Assembly (NCBI GenBank): GCA_003564915.1
Contig: PXDX01000074.1
Span: 1 to 6,027, forward strand
Direction: 5' to 3'
Source of the DNA: a candidate division WWE3 bacterium
Lineage (GTDB): Bacteria > Patescibacteriota > WWE3 > UBA101185 > UBA10185
DNA: 6,027 bases
Of the stretch, positions 1-6,027 are shown one piece after another. The translations under genes and the position numbers were made by a program. Under the pieces are notes generated by a model, which saw only the letters and a list, made by a program, of their open reading frames with translations, was not told the origin of the DNA and searched no databases. Every line of letters starts with the position of its first letter. The first letter of the stretch is position 1.

Positions 1-2
1 CT

Positions 3-1175
3 TTTCCTATAGTGACACCTCTTCTAGCTGTCCCCGTATATTTGATACCTGTTTTGTCGGGAATCCCAATTACTTTGGAAACCGTAGCCGTCTTGGGTAG
101 ATTAACCGCAGCCTTAATAATAGGATTTTCGGGAGGATTCCTTTATCTTTTGCTGAAAAAACATTTTTTTAATCACCAGGATCCCGCCAAATCGGAAAAA
201 ATGTCCTTGCTTCTTACTTTTATCTATCTTTTTGCCACAATAAATTTTGCCCACATCTCCCAAGCTTTGTGGCAGCACGGGACGGTGCAGCTTTTTACTA
301 TTCTGGCTTTGCTATCTCTATTTGATAAAAAGATCTTTTTAACCGGTCTCTTTTTTGGTCTTATGATCTTGACCCGGCCAACGGCAGGAGTTGTGGTTGC
401 GTTACTTTCTCTGTTCTACCTTATTAAAAATGTCTTTTTGGATAAGTCGTTAAAGGACGCAAAAAGCAAATGGAAAAAAGCGTCCCGATTTTGTTTGCTG
501 ATTCTTCTGGGAATATTGCCTTCCGTACTTTTTTTCCTTTGGTATAACAGTGCCTATTACTTTTCAATTGCCAATCAAGGTTATGCTGATCAGATCTTTA
601 CCGAGTGGCGCGGAAGATTCCCCGAAGGTTTTTTGGGAATCTGGATCTCACCCTCCAAGGGAATCCTTATTTACTCTCCTGTATTGATCTTTTCTCTTTA
701 CGGAGCTTACCTTGCATTCAAAAAATGGAGTCGCAACCTTCACCATATAACTTTCTTTTCAATAATAATTGTTCATATTTTGGTTTACGGAAAATGGAAA
801 CACTGGTTTGGAGGTTGGTCCTTTGGATATCGAATGGCATCCGATATTTTGCCATTTTTTATACTTCTTTTGGTCCCGGCGGTCTTGAACCTGAAAATTG
901 CCGATTTTTGGCCCTTGAATTCAAAATCCCAAGAATCACGGGAAGACTCGGGATCTAAGAAGCCCCACCTTTGTCTGTATATCTTTTGGATATCCTTGAT
1001 TTACTCTATTTTTGTTCAGCTCTACGGAATCGTTTTTTATGACGGAATGTGGCATGCCGCTTATGATCTTGGAGACGTGAATACTACATGGCTTTGGTCA
1101 ATAAGGAACAGTGAGTTCGCTTTTAACATTAGAAGGGTTCTGGTAGCTTTAGGATTGCGGTCATCGGCTTTCTGA
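3..1175 (+). CDS. Polytopic membrane protein, putative GT-C fold glycosyltransferase (5' partial)
   Basis: The reading frame is open to the left edge. A GTG at 12 exists, but the residues before it (FPIV, running into TPLLAVPVYL) continue a motif that in large membrane glycosyltransferases sits well inside the protein (typically Y-P-x-G-x-x-L-L-A-x-P-x-Y), so the true start lies upstream. Counting from the GTG, about ten hydrophobic segments are visible, near residues 4-20, 25-48, 64-82, 92-104, 108-120, 125-143, 160-178, 218-236, 246-260 and 279-298, with another at 322-345. Motifs recalling GT39/ArnT-like or related GT-C proteins are LWQHG (86-90), LTRPT (120-124), SPSKGILIYSP (213-223) and WFGGWSFGYR (265-274). 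Such proteins usually move a sugar from a polyprenyl-phosphate donor to a glycan or protein outside the membrane. The first extracytoplasmic loop, where GT-C enzymes carry their catalytic acid, is outside the window, so activity cannot be judged. Membrane topology is firm; the enzymatic role is inference. It ends in TGA shortly before the GT2 gene. Confidence 0.8.
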   Translation, partial: FPIVTPLLAVPVYLIPVLSGIPITLETVAVLGRLTAALIIGFSGGFLYLLLKKHFFNHQDPAKSEKMSLLLTFIYLFATINFAHISQALWQHGTVQLFTILALLSLFDKKIFLTGLFFGLMILTRPTAGVVVALLSLFYLIKNVFLDKSLKDAKSKWKKASRFCLLILLGILPSVLFFLWYNSAYYFSIANQGYADQIFTEWRGRFPEGFLGIWISPSKGILIYSPVLIFSLYGAYLAFKKWSRNLHHITFFSIIIVHILVYGKWKHWFGGWSFGYRMASDILPFFILLLVPAVLNLKIADFWPLNSKSQESREDSGSKKPHLCLYIFWISLIYSIFVQLYGIVFYDGMWHAAYDLGDVNTTWLWSIRNSEFAFNIRRVLVALGLRSSAF

Positions 1176-1185
1176 ACTAAAAATG

Positions 1186-1191
1186 TATAAT
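1186..1191 (+). promoter_or_regulatory. Candidate -10 box (TATAAT) for a leaderless GT2 transcript
   Basis: A perfect TATAAT lies just after the stop of the membrane-protein gene. Six bases separate it from the ATG at 1198, the usual distance from a -10 box to the transcription start, so RNA could begin at or next to that ATG. No Shine-Dalgarno sequence precedes either 1183 or 1198, which fits a leaderless message. Against it, I see no acceptable -35 at 16-18 bp, the preceding TG is one base out of place for an extended -10, and a TATAAT can occur by chance in AT-rich DNA. Confidence 0.4.
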
Positions 1192-1197
1192 GAACCT

Positions 1198-2100
1198 ATG
1201 AACGGCTTATCAATAATCCTGTGCGCATATAACGACTCCCTTTATATTAGGGATTGTCTGAACAATTTAAAGGAAATAATGGATGCAGCGGATTTTCCCA
1301 TTGAGGTTATTGTCAAGAACCAGACCTCGGAAAACAATTCAGCACCAATAATTGAAAAGGAATTTCCTTGGGTTAAATTGATCGACGGCGCTAATGTGGG
1401 CTTATCAAAAGCTTACAATATAGGTTTAAGCCATGCTTCCTATAAATACATTCTGTTTTTGGGAACCGATGCTTTTCCTGAGAAAGACGTTCTACCCGGA
1501 ATGAAGGATTATTTTGACAGCCACAAGGATGTTGGAGCTGCAACCTGTAAACTGATATTGGAGGACGGCTCTTTGGATATGGATGCTCACCGTGCCTTTC
1601 CAACACCGTGGAACTCTTTTACAAAAGTTACCGGTCTGAATAAACTGTTCCCGAAATCCACATTTTTCAACGGATACTATTTGCCCGGCAAGAATATGGA
1701 AGAGCCGCATGAAATAGATCTTTGCATTTCACACTTTATGTTTACGCGGAAAGATATTTTGGATGATCTAAACGGATTTGATGAGAATTTCTTTTTATAC
1801 GGGGAAGACGTGGATATTTGTTACAGGATAAAGCAAGCGGGATGGAAGATCATGTACCTTCCGCAATGGTCTGCAAAACACTTGAAAGGAGCCTCGTTGG
1901 GTATTAGAAAAACTACAAGGGAGCAATATAAAAAACCTTTGAAACATCGTTTAAAAATGCAAATGCTCTCGGCTCAAGCCATGGAATTGTTCTTACGTAA
2001 GCACTACAACGGTAAATACCCCCGCCCTCTGGTCTATTCCATGATATTCTCCACGCGTGTGCTGGGTCGATTTCGCGTCCTTATGGAAACTTTGCGCTAG
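1198..2100 (+). CDS. GT2 family glycosyltransferase (rhamnosyltransferase-like, GT-A fold)
   Basis: This is a 300-residue cytoplasmic enzyme expected to transfer a sugar from a nucleotide donor to a growing lipid-linked glycan. From the ATG at 1198, the N-terminal strand SIILCAYN (5-12) matches the family's SIIIVNYN. NVGLSKAYNIGL (66-77) matches NxGFxxAxNxG, and FLGTD (87-91) stands at the metal/diphosphate-binding position. GFDENFFLYGEDVDICYR (193-210) is the hallmark GFDExFFxYxEDxDLxxR block with the probable catalytic base in the ED pair (203-204). A trailing His (228) follows. Length and motif order are those of WbbL-like rhamnosyltransferases, but the sugar is not established. The basic, partly hydrophobic C-terminus may rest on the membrane. 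An ATG at 1183 would add five residues (MYNEP); I prefer 1198 because family members start just before the first strand and because of the TATAAT at 1186. Oddities are a Lys (40) where most members have the Asp of VVDN, and SH (178-179) where most have GA before the (L/M)xxR segment. It ends in TAG. Confidence 0.88.
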   Translation: MNGLSIILCAYNDSLYIRDCLNNLKEIMDAADFPIEVIVKNQTSENNSAPIIEKEFPWVKLIDGANVGLSKAYNIGLSHASYKYILFLGTDAFPEKDVLPGMKDYFDSHKDVGAATCKLILEDGSLDMDAHRAFPTPWNSFTKVTGLNKLFPKSTFFNGYYLPGKNMEEPHEIDLCISHFMFTRKDILDDLNGFDENFFLYGEDVDICYRIKQAGWKIMYLPQWSAKHLKGASLGIRKTTREQYKKPLKHRLKMQMLSAQAMELFLRKHYNGKYPRPLVYSMIFSTRVLGRFRVLMETLR

Positions 2101-2193
2101 AGACCGGCTGCGTCCGAATTTTCTTCAAAAAGTCCCGTATTTGAGATCCACGTGCATTTTCCCTCGCCGTTTTAACAAATCCGGCCTCTCTAG
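2097..2193. repeat. Imperfect inverted repeat bracketing the intergenic region
   Basis: CTAGAGA-CCGG at 2097-2107 overlaps the stop codon of the GT2 gene. It is the reverse complement of CCGG-CC-TCTCTAG at 2181-2193 apart from a two-base bulge, giving 7 + 4 pairable bases. The right arm ends directly before the -10 box at 2194, and the -35 lies between the arms. The roughly 73-base separation makes a terminator hairpin unlikely and no T-run follows, so this may be chance. Confidence 0.25.
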
Positions 2194-2199
2194 TATAAT
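2172..2199 (+). promoter_or_regulatory. Sigma70-type promoter for the glycosyltransferase operon
   Basis: TTAACA (2172-2177, five of six matches to TTGACA) is separated by 16 bp from a perfect TATAAT (2194-2199). Transcription would start near 2206, giving a 5' leader of about 33 bases before the ATG at 2239. It lies in the only substantial non-coding gap of the window (2101-2238), directly ahead of four closely packed genes, where an operon promoter is expected. I see no convincing terminator for the preceding gene and no riboswitch-like structure in the gap. Confidence 0.65.
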
Positions 2200-2238
2200 T
2201 GATTAAGTATCTGTATCCTGTCCTCTTTGTAAAGGCCT

Positions 2239-3438
2239 ATGTCAGAAAGCAAACAGCAATATAACATCATCTGCTTCTCCAACCAGCTTTGGGATTTTCC
2301 TAATTGGACTAACAAACGGCATGTTATGTCACGTATGGCCCAAAAAGGGCATAATGTTCTTTTTGTGGATCCTCCAATAAATTTAGGCAGGGTATTTATC
2401 CGCCAATTATTGCGCGGCCACTGGAGTCTTGGGCGTACGGCCACTCGATTGAAAAAGGATCCTTCGGGAGTCCATATATATACTCCCGTAAGCGCAGTAC
2501 CTTTTAGTAAGATCGCAGCAAAACTTCATGCACAAAGGATAAAGAAACTTTCCGTGAAACTTCTTGATCCCGACAAAAAAACTATTTTGTGGTTCTATCA
2601 CGTGGAGATACCCAGTTTAGCCACTTACCTTGATACCTTGGACCACGATCTTTTGGTATATGATTGTGTTGACAACTACGAAGGTTTTCCCAGATACGAT
2701 ACTCCTGAGAAGAAAGAAATGATCAGGGCCAAAGAGCAGTACCTAGCCTCCAAGGCGGCGGTGGTCTTTGCTACAGCTCCGGGTCTTGTAGATAAGCTGA
2801 AACATTATAATGAAACGGTTCATTTCACTCCCAATGTAGGGGATTATGAGAAATTTCATAAAGCGGTTTCTGATTCACAAGAGATCCCGGATGATCTTGA
2901 AACGATAACCCGTCCCAGAGTGGGTTTTGCCGGAGCACTTGATGAGTATAAGTTTGATTTTGAACTTATGAAGGAAGTTGCAGAAAAAAATCCGCACGTG
3001 TCTTTTGTTCTAATCGGCCAAATTGCTTTAAAGGATCGGAAAGCGGATCTTTCTTCTACCCCATTAAGAGGTATAGAAAATATTCATTTTTTAGGGCATA
3101 AACCTTATGGAACTCTGGAAAAATACTATGCAGGATTTGACGGATATATAATTCCCTACGAGTTGAACGATTATACTGTTGGCGGATGTTTTCCGGTAAA
3201 ATTCCACGATGCTTTGGCCGCCGGTTTACCGACTGTAGTTACAAACCTTCCTGCTTACCTTCCATTTAGCCATGTTTCCTATATTTCAAAGTCTAATGAA
3301 GAATTTGCAGTAAATGTTAGGAAGTCGCTTTTGGAAGAGGATTCGAGCAAGATTAAAGCTAGGCAGAAGGTCGCCAAAGAAAACAACTGGGATGGGAAAG
3401 TGGAAACCATGTTGGATATAGTTTCTAATCATATATGA
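2239..3438 (+). CDS. GT-B glycosyltransferase, TuaH-like (GT1/GT4-type)
   Basis: This 399-residue cytoplasmic protein has two Rossmann-like halves. The N-terminal half has IICFSNQLWDFP (10-21), then WTNKRHVMSRMAQKGHNVLFVDPP (23-46), the family's pattern for a chain-acceptor domain, and VYDCVDNYEGFP (140-151), which recalls TuaH-like transferases of teichuronic acid synthesis. The linker PNVGDYEKF (198-206) corresponds to PNGVDxxxF. The donor half begins GFAGALDEYKFDFELM (229-244) and has FVLIGQ (256-261), IHFLGHKPY (282-290), IIPYELNDYT (304-313) and FPVKFHDALAAGLPTVVTN (318-336). In that last block the usual KxxEYLAAG appears as KFHDALAAG, an Asp in place of the common Glu. An in-frame TAA at 2230-2232 fixes the ATG at 2239 as the earliest possible start. 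The Shine-Dalgarno candidate (AAAGG, 2231-2235) is weak and only three bases from the ATG. It is the first gene of the putative operon, and its TGA overlaps the next ATG (ATGA, 3435-3438). Donor and acceptor sugars are unknown. Confidence 0.9.
   Translation: MSESKQQYNIICFSNQLWDFPNWTNKRHVMSRMAQKGHNVLFVDPPINLGRVFIRQLLRGHWSLGRTATRLKKDPSGVHIYTPVSAVPFSKIAAKLHAQRIKKLSVKLLDPDKKTILWFYHVEIPSLATYLDTLDHDLLVYDCVDNYEGFPRYDTPEKKEMIRAKEQYLASKAAVVFATAPGLVDKLKHYNETVHFTPNVGDYEKFHKAVSDSQEIPDDLETITRPRVGFAGALDEYKFDFELMKEVAEKNPHVSFVLIGQIALKDRKADLSSTPLRGIENIHFLGHKPYGTLEKYYAGFDGYIIPYELNDYTVGGCFPVKFHDALAAGLPTVVTNLPAYLPFSHVSYISKSNEEFAVNVRKSLLEEDSSKIKARQKVAKENNWDGKVETMLDIVSNHI
2465..2488. repeat. Intragenic hairpin
   Basis: CGGGAGT (2465-2471) and ACTCCCG (2482-2488) are perfect reverse complements around a 10-base AT-rich loop. 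The hairpin lies inside the TuaH-like coding region, at the codons for SGVHIYTP, about 225 bases after the start. No T-run follows, so it is not an intrinsic terminator. It could affect RNA folding, or be a chance result of codon choice. Confidence 0.3.
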
Positions 3439-4583
3439 ATATTCTTTATGTTTTAGACTCAGGAGATCCGGGAGGTATGGAAAAACACGTTCTGGATCTG
3501 GCGGGAGGAATGCTGTCCGAAGGTCATAGAGTATATGTTTGGTGTGCCCCCGGACCTTACGCGGCAAAATTTAAAAAACAAGGCGCCTCAGTTGTTACCC
3601 GTAAAATTAAGTCCGATATTGATGCGTTTTATATTTTTAAACTGGCCGGATATATAAAGGAGGAGAAAATAGATCTGATCCACGCCCACGAACTAAAAGC
3701 AGTCGTGAACTCCTTGTTGGCTTCGTTCTTTGCAGGTCTAAGAACACGCGTTACCCATACACACACTCCAATATCCGAATGGCAAATATCACCTTTAAAG
3801 AAAAAAATAAATGTTTGGGTGTACCGATTCTTTGTTAATAAACTTTCTTCCTGTGAGATTGCCCTTACTGAGAGCCGTAAGTCCGTAAAGATAGCCGAAG
3901 GCATCGATCCCGATATTGTACAGGTTATTCCCAACGGAATTGATCTGGAAGAATTCACGATAAGTTTGGAACAAAGAGAGCGTTATAGAGAGGAGATCTT
4001 CTCAACCTATGAAATTCCTGAAGGAATGTATGTTTTCGGAAATATCAGCAGGATGACCAAAGAGAAAGGTCATGACGTTTTGATTCGAGCTTACAAAGAA
4101 TTCACACGGATCCTTGAGGGAAAAGGATTGGAGAATAACTCGCATTTGTTCATAGGGGGAGGAGGTACGTTGGAAGATTCGATCAGGGATCTTGCTGATG
4201 AATTGGAGATAACTGACCATGTCACTATAACAGGAAGATTTGATTTTGAAGAAGGGAAGAAATTTTACAGTACATTCGATAGCTTTGTCTTTCCTTCTTT
4301 GGCTGAGGGATTTGGTTTTGTCTTGATAGAGGCTATGGCGTTTGGTTTGCCGGTAATCTGTTCAAATTTGGAGGTTTTGGAAGAAGTAGGAGGAGCTACG
4401 GTTCGTTATTTTGATGCAGGGGACTCCACGGACCTTGCTCAAAAGATGTTTGATCTGTACAATCGCACGGATCAGTACATCTCTCTTGGAGAAACTGCTC
4501 GTAGCAGAGTGGAGGATCTGTATACTTTGGACTCCTTTATATCAAGGTATCTGGATCTTTACGAGGAGCTTGTGCAGAAATGA
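3435..4583 (+). CDS. GT4 family glycosyltransferase (GT-B fold)
   Basis: This is a 382-residue retaining-type glycosyltransferase of the usual length for GT4. The N-terminal acceptor domain opens MNILYVLDSGDPGGMEKHVLDLAGGM, with the glycine-rich GGMEKHV loop at 13-19. It continues with DLIHAHELKAVV (80-91) and THTHTP (107-112), both standard for the family. VIPNGIDLEEF (164-174) marks the interdomain linker. The donor domain has GNISRMTKEKGHDVLI (202-217), the glycine loop GGGG (241-244), ITGRF (265-269) and SLAEGFGFVLIEAMAFGLPVICS (288-310). In that segment Glu291 and Glu299 form the EX7E motif that contacts the nucleotide sugar. It looks intact and active. Its ATG overlaps the stop of the previous gene by four bases (ATGA) and no Shine-Dalgarno sequence is visible upstream, so translation is probably coupled. 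It ends with another ATGA overlap into the next gene. Its sugar specificity cannot be read; it probably adds one residue of the same polysaccharide as its neighbours. Confidence 0.92.
   Translation: MNILYVLDSGDPGGMEKHVLDLAGGMLSEGHRVYVWCAPGPYAAKFKKQGASVVTRKIKSDIDAFYIFKLAGYIKEEKIDLIHAHELKAVVNSLLASFFAGLRTRVTHTHTPISEWQISPLKKKINVWVYRFFVNKLSSCEIALTESRKSVKIAEGIDPDIVQVIPNGIDLEEFTISLEQRERYREEIFSTYEIPEGMYVFGNISRMTKEKGHDVLIRAYKEFTRILEGKGLENNSHLFIGGGGTLEDSIRDLADELEITDHVTITGRFDFEEGKKFYSTFDSFVFPSLAEGFGFVLIEAMAFGLPVICSNLEVLEEVGGATVRYFDAGDSTDLAQKMFDLYNRTDQYISLGETARSRVEDLYTLDSFISRYLDLYEELVQK
4563..4568 (+). promoter_or_regulatory. Ribosome binding site candidate for the second GT4 gene
   Basis: GAGGAG lies within the end of the preceding gene, 11 bases before the ATG at 4580. 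The spacing is slightly long, but this is the best Shine-Dalgarno match before any start in the window. It supports the start inside the ATGA overlap. Confidence 0.5.
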
Positions 4584-5704
4584 AGGTTCTGATGCTGGGC
4601 AGAATTGGTTTGTTTCGAAATGGGGGAGGGGATAGGGTACAGATTGAAAATACGGCAGCCGAGTTGAGGAAGATGGGAATCGAAGTTGATACAAAGAGCG
4701 GCTTTGATATTGATTTAAACGGCTACGATCTTGTGCACGTCTTTCAATTGGATTGGACTCCCGAGACTTATTTTTATGTCCGTGACATCAAAGAAGCCGG
4801 CAAGCCCTTGGTCTTATCTCCGATACATCATAATGTGGATGAGGTAAAACGCTTTGATGATATGTATGCTTTTGACTTTAGAAGGATATCGCGTCTGCTT
4901 TTTAAAGAGCAGCATAAAAGAGATACTTTTAAGAATCTGTATCGTTGTATATTTACTCCGGCTAAAATCGAACCTACATTGAAAAGTGTTATCTTAGGGT
5001 TGAAAAATATGCATAGTGAGACGCTTGAAATGGCGGATATTGTATTGGTACAGACGGAACTGGAAGCAGCGGATCTGCAAAAAACCTACAACGCGAACTT
5101 TAACTGGATCAAGATCACTAATGGCGTTGGCGAGCAATTTTTAAATCCCTCAAAAGGAGATAATCCATTGGATCAAGAAAATTACATTTTAAGCGTGGGT
5201 AGAATAGAGCCTCGGAAGGATCAGCTTAGTCTTATCAAAGCAGTCGATCTCTTGAGGAAAAAAACCGGGAAAGATATTAGGTTGGTATTGATAGGTAAAA
5301 AGCCAAAAAACCGCCATTTTGAATATATTTGCAGATTTAACAGGTTATTAAAAAAGCACGCCTGGGTTAAACATATTTCTAAAGTTCCGTATGATAAGAT
5401 GCCGCGTTACTATAGTCACGCTAAGGTCGGTGCTTCTGTAAGTTGGTTTGAAAGTACTGGTCTTACAAATCTGGAGGCCCTGTTTTGCGGGGCGAATATT
5501 GTGGCAACAGGGGATAGAGCGACTGAATATTTGGGGGATATGGCTTTTTATGCCGAGCCGGGAAATATTGAGTCCATTTCATTGGCTTTGGAAAAGGCGT
5601 ATTCTGCTGAGCCGCCGCAGATTCCGGAAAAAATGTATAAAGACTATACTTGGACCAACACAGCTGAACGGACTCTGAAACTTTACAGAAATATACTAAA
5701 ATAA
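4580..5704 (+). CDS. GT4 family glycosyltransferase (GT-B fold), GGGDxVQ subgroup
   Basis: This is a 374-residue glycosyltransferase of normal family length. The N-terminus MKVLMLGRIGLFRNGGGDRVQIENTAAELRKMG carries the glycine-rich loop as NGGGDRVQIENTA (14-26) instead of the commoner GGxExxV. DLVHVFQLDWTPETY (50-64) and PLVLSPIHHNVDEVKRF (76-92) follow, a pattern I associate from memory with a distinct GT4 subgroup. A basic stretch at about 100-145 precedes ADIVLVQTELEAADL (152-166). The linker TNGVGEQF (180-187) replaces PNGVDxxxF. SVGRIEPRKDQLSLIKA (205-221) opens the donor domain. WFESTGLTNLEALFCGANIVAT (289-310) holds the EX7E pair Glu291 and Glu299. The key residues are present, so it should be active; donor and acceptor are unknown. 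Its start overlaps the previous stop by four bases and its TAA stands six bases before the next ATG, placing it in the middle of the operon. Its role as one step in building the same glycan is inferred from the neighbours. Confidence 0.92.
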   Translation: MKVLMLGRIGLFRNGGGDRVQIENTAAELRKMGIEVDTKSGFDIDLNGYDLVHVFQLDWTPETYFYVRDIKEAGKPLVLSPIHHNVDEVKRFDDMYAFDFRRISRLLFKEQHKRDTFKNLYRCIFTPAKIEPTLKSVILGLKNMHSETLEMADIVLVQTELEAADLQKTYNANFNWIKITNGVGEQFLNPSKGDNPLDQENYILSVGRIEPRKDQLSLIKAVDLLRKKTGKDIRLVLIGKKPKNRHFEYICRFNRLLKKHAWVKHISKVPYDKMPRYYSHAKVGASVSWFESTGLTNLEALFCGANIVATGDRATEYLGDMAFYAEPGNIESISLALEKAYSAEPPQIPEKMYKDYTWTNTAERTLKLYRNILK

Positions 5705-5710
5705 GGGCTG

Positions 5711-6027
5711 ATGACATCACAGATTTTTCTGGCAGCATTAATATTTATCGCTTCCTTGACTCTAATGGCGATGGATAAAAGATTAGGTATCTATGTTCTC
5801 TTGGTGGTCTCGATATTTCTTCACAAACAGCTTTTCAGTATATACCAATGGAACATTCTACCGATCCGCATCTTCATGGGAGGGTTTTTTATTTGGTGTA
5901 TAGCCTATCTTTCCTTTTGGTTTTATAAAAATCGTGATTTTAAAACCATCTTTCAACACCTAAAATCTCCATTCATTTTTTTATTGCTTTCATTGTGGTT
6001 TGTACGTCTTCTTTCTTTGATCTTTAC
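5711..6027 (+). CDS. O-antigen ligase/polymerase-like membrane protein (Wzy/WaaL-like), 3' partial
   Basis: An ATG at 5711 opens a frame of 105 complete codons with no stop before the right edge. The translation starts MTSQIFLAALIFIASLTLMAM and is strongly hydrophobic, with membrane segments near residues 4-21, 25-42, 49-72 and 87-105. Short basic stretches separate them (DKR at 22-24; KNRDFK at 73-78). The pattern LPIRIFMGGF (50-59), then a short loop and LKSPFIFLLLSLWFVRLLSLIF (84-105), resembles the N-termini of the O-antigen ligase/Wzy family, which transfer or polymerise lipid-linked glycans outside the membrane. The conserved Wzy_C region and its periplasmic loop lie beyond the window, so a flippase or another polytopic protein is not excluded. 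TAAGGG (5702-5707) overlaps the previous stop and may act as a ribosome binding site three bases from the ATG, although that spacing is short. The six-base gap to the GT4 gene makes it part of the same operon. Confidence 0.75.
   Translation, partial: MTSQIFLAALIFIASLTLMAMDKRLGIYVLLVVSIFLHKQLFSIYQWNILPIRIFMGGFFIWCIAYLSFWFYKNRDFKTIFQHLKSPFIFLLLSLWFVRLLSLIF

Noticed and set aside
12..14. GTG at 12 as the true start of the first gene
   Set aside because: The frame stays open to the edge and the residues around it match an internal motif of this kind of membrane protein, so the gene is cut by the window.
326..341. 16-bp perfect palindrome TAAAAAGATCTTTTTA
   Set aside because: It is low-complexity sequence encoding Asp-Lys-Lys-Ile-Phe-Leu within a membrane protein; with no loop and no intergenic setting, a terminator or operator is not supported.
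605..958. 117-codon open frame on the + strand within the membrane-protein gene
   Set aside because: It lies entirely inside the clearly coding frame of the polytopic membrane protein, has no recognisable motif and a composition unlike a real protein.
2101..2171. Possible intrinsic terminator after the GT2 gene
   Set aside because: Only a 4-bp TTTT/AAAA stem around CTTC is present, with no GC-rich stem followed by a T-run.
2806..2811. Second TATAAT inside the TuaH-like gene
   Set aside because: It is internal to coding sequence with no start codon at a suitable distance downstream; expected by chance in AT-rich DNA.
3629..3958. 109-codon open frame on the - strand
   Set aside because: It is antisense to the GT4 gene across its conserved HAHE/THTHTP region and shows no domain; it is a shadow of the real frame.
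5463..5738. 91-codon open frame on the - strand spanning the junction of the last two genes
   Set aside because: It is antisense to the EX7E region of the second GT4 gene, has no motif, and would start within the next + strand gene.

Overview
The window lies inside a bacterial locus for making and polymerising a surface polysaccharide. All six genes are on the + strand. They are a polytopic membrane protein cut at the left edge, a GT2-type glycosyltransferase, three GT-B fold (GT1/GT4-type) glycosyltransferases in tandem, and the start of a hydrophobic protein resembling the O-antigen ligase/polymerase (Wzy/WaaL-like) group, cut at the right edge. There are no RNA genes, insertion sequences, CRISPR arrays or minus-strand genes that I can support.

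Layout. Bases 3-1175 encode a multi-pass membrane protein whose N-terminus is outside the window. A short gap of about 7-22 bases, depending on the start chosen, leads to the GT2 gene ending at 2100. A TATAAT box six bases before the preferred start (1198) suggests a separate, possibly leaderless transcript. The only real intergenic space (2101-2238) holds a good sigma70-type promoter (TTAACA, 16 bp, TATAAT). From there 2239-3438, 3435-4583 and 4580-5704 follow, linked by two ATGA start/stop overlaps. The gene from 5711 begins six bases after the last stop, so the four genes look like one operon.

How the genes may work together (inference). The GT2 and GT-B enzymes would add sugars one by one to a lipid-linked precursor on the cytoplasmic face. 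The Wzy/WaaL-like protein would polymerise or transfer the product on the outer face. The first membrane protein looks like a GT-C fold, polyprenyl-phosphate-sugar-using transferase that could decorate the glycan. Sugar donors and acceptors cannot be read from the sequence. No sugar-nucleotide synthesis genes, flippase or initiating phosphoglycosyl transferase are visible here, so they would have to lie outside the window.

Organism. Base composition is moderately AT-rich (about 40% GC from sampled lines). TAA, TAG and TGA all end genes, so the TGA-recoded codes are excluded. Weak or absent Shine-Dalgarno sites, consensus TATAAT boxes and compact membrane-protein/GT clusters recall Patescibacteria (CPR, for example Microgenomates), but this is an impression and other bacteria are possible. 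I find no clearly new system. The points most worth a second look are the leaderless start, an unusual lysine in the nucleotide-binding motif of the GT2 enzyme, and a roughly two-fold excess of GATC.
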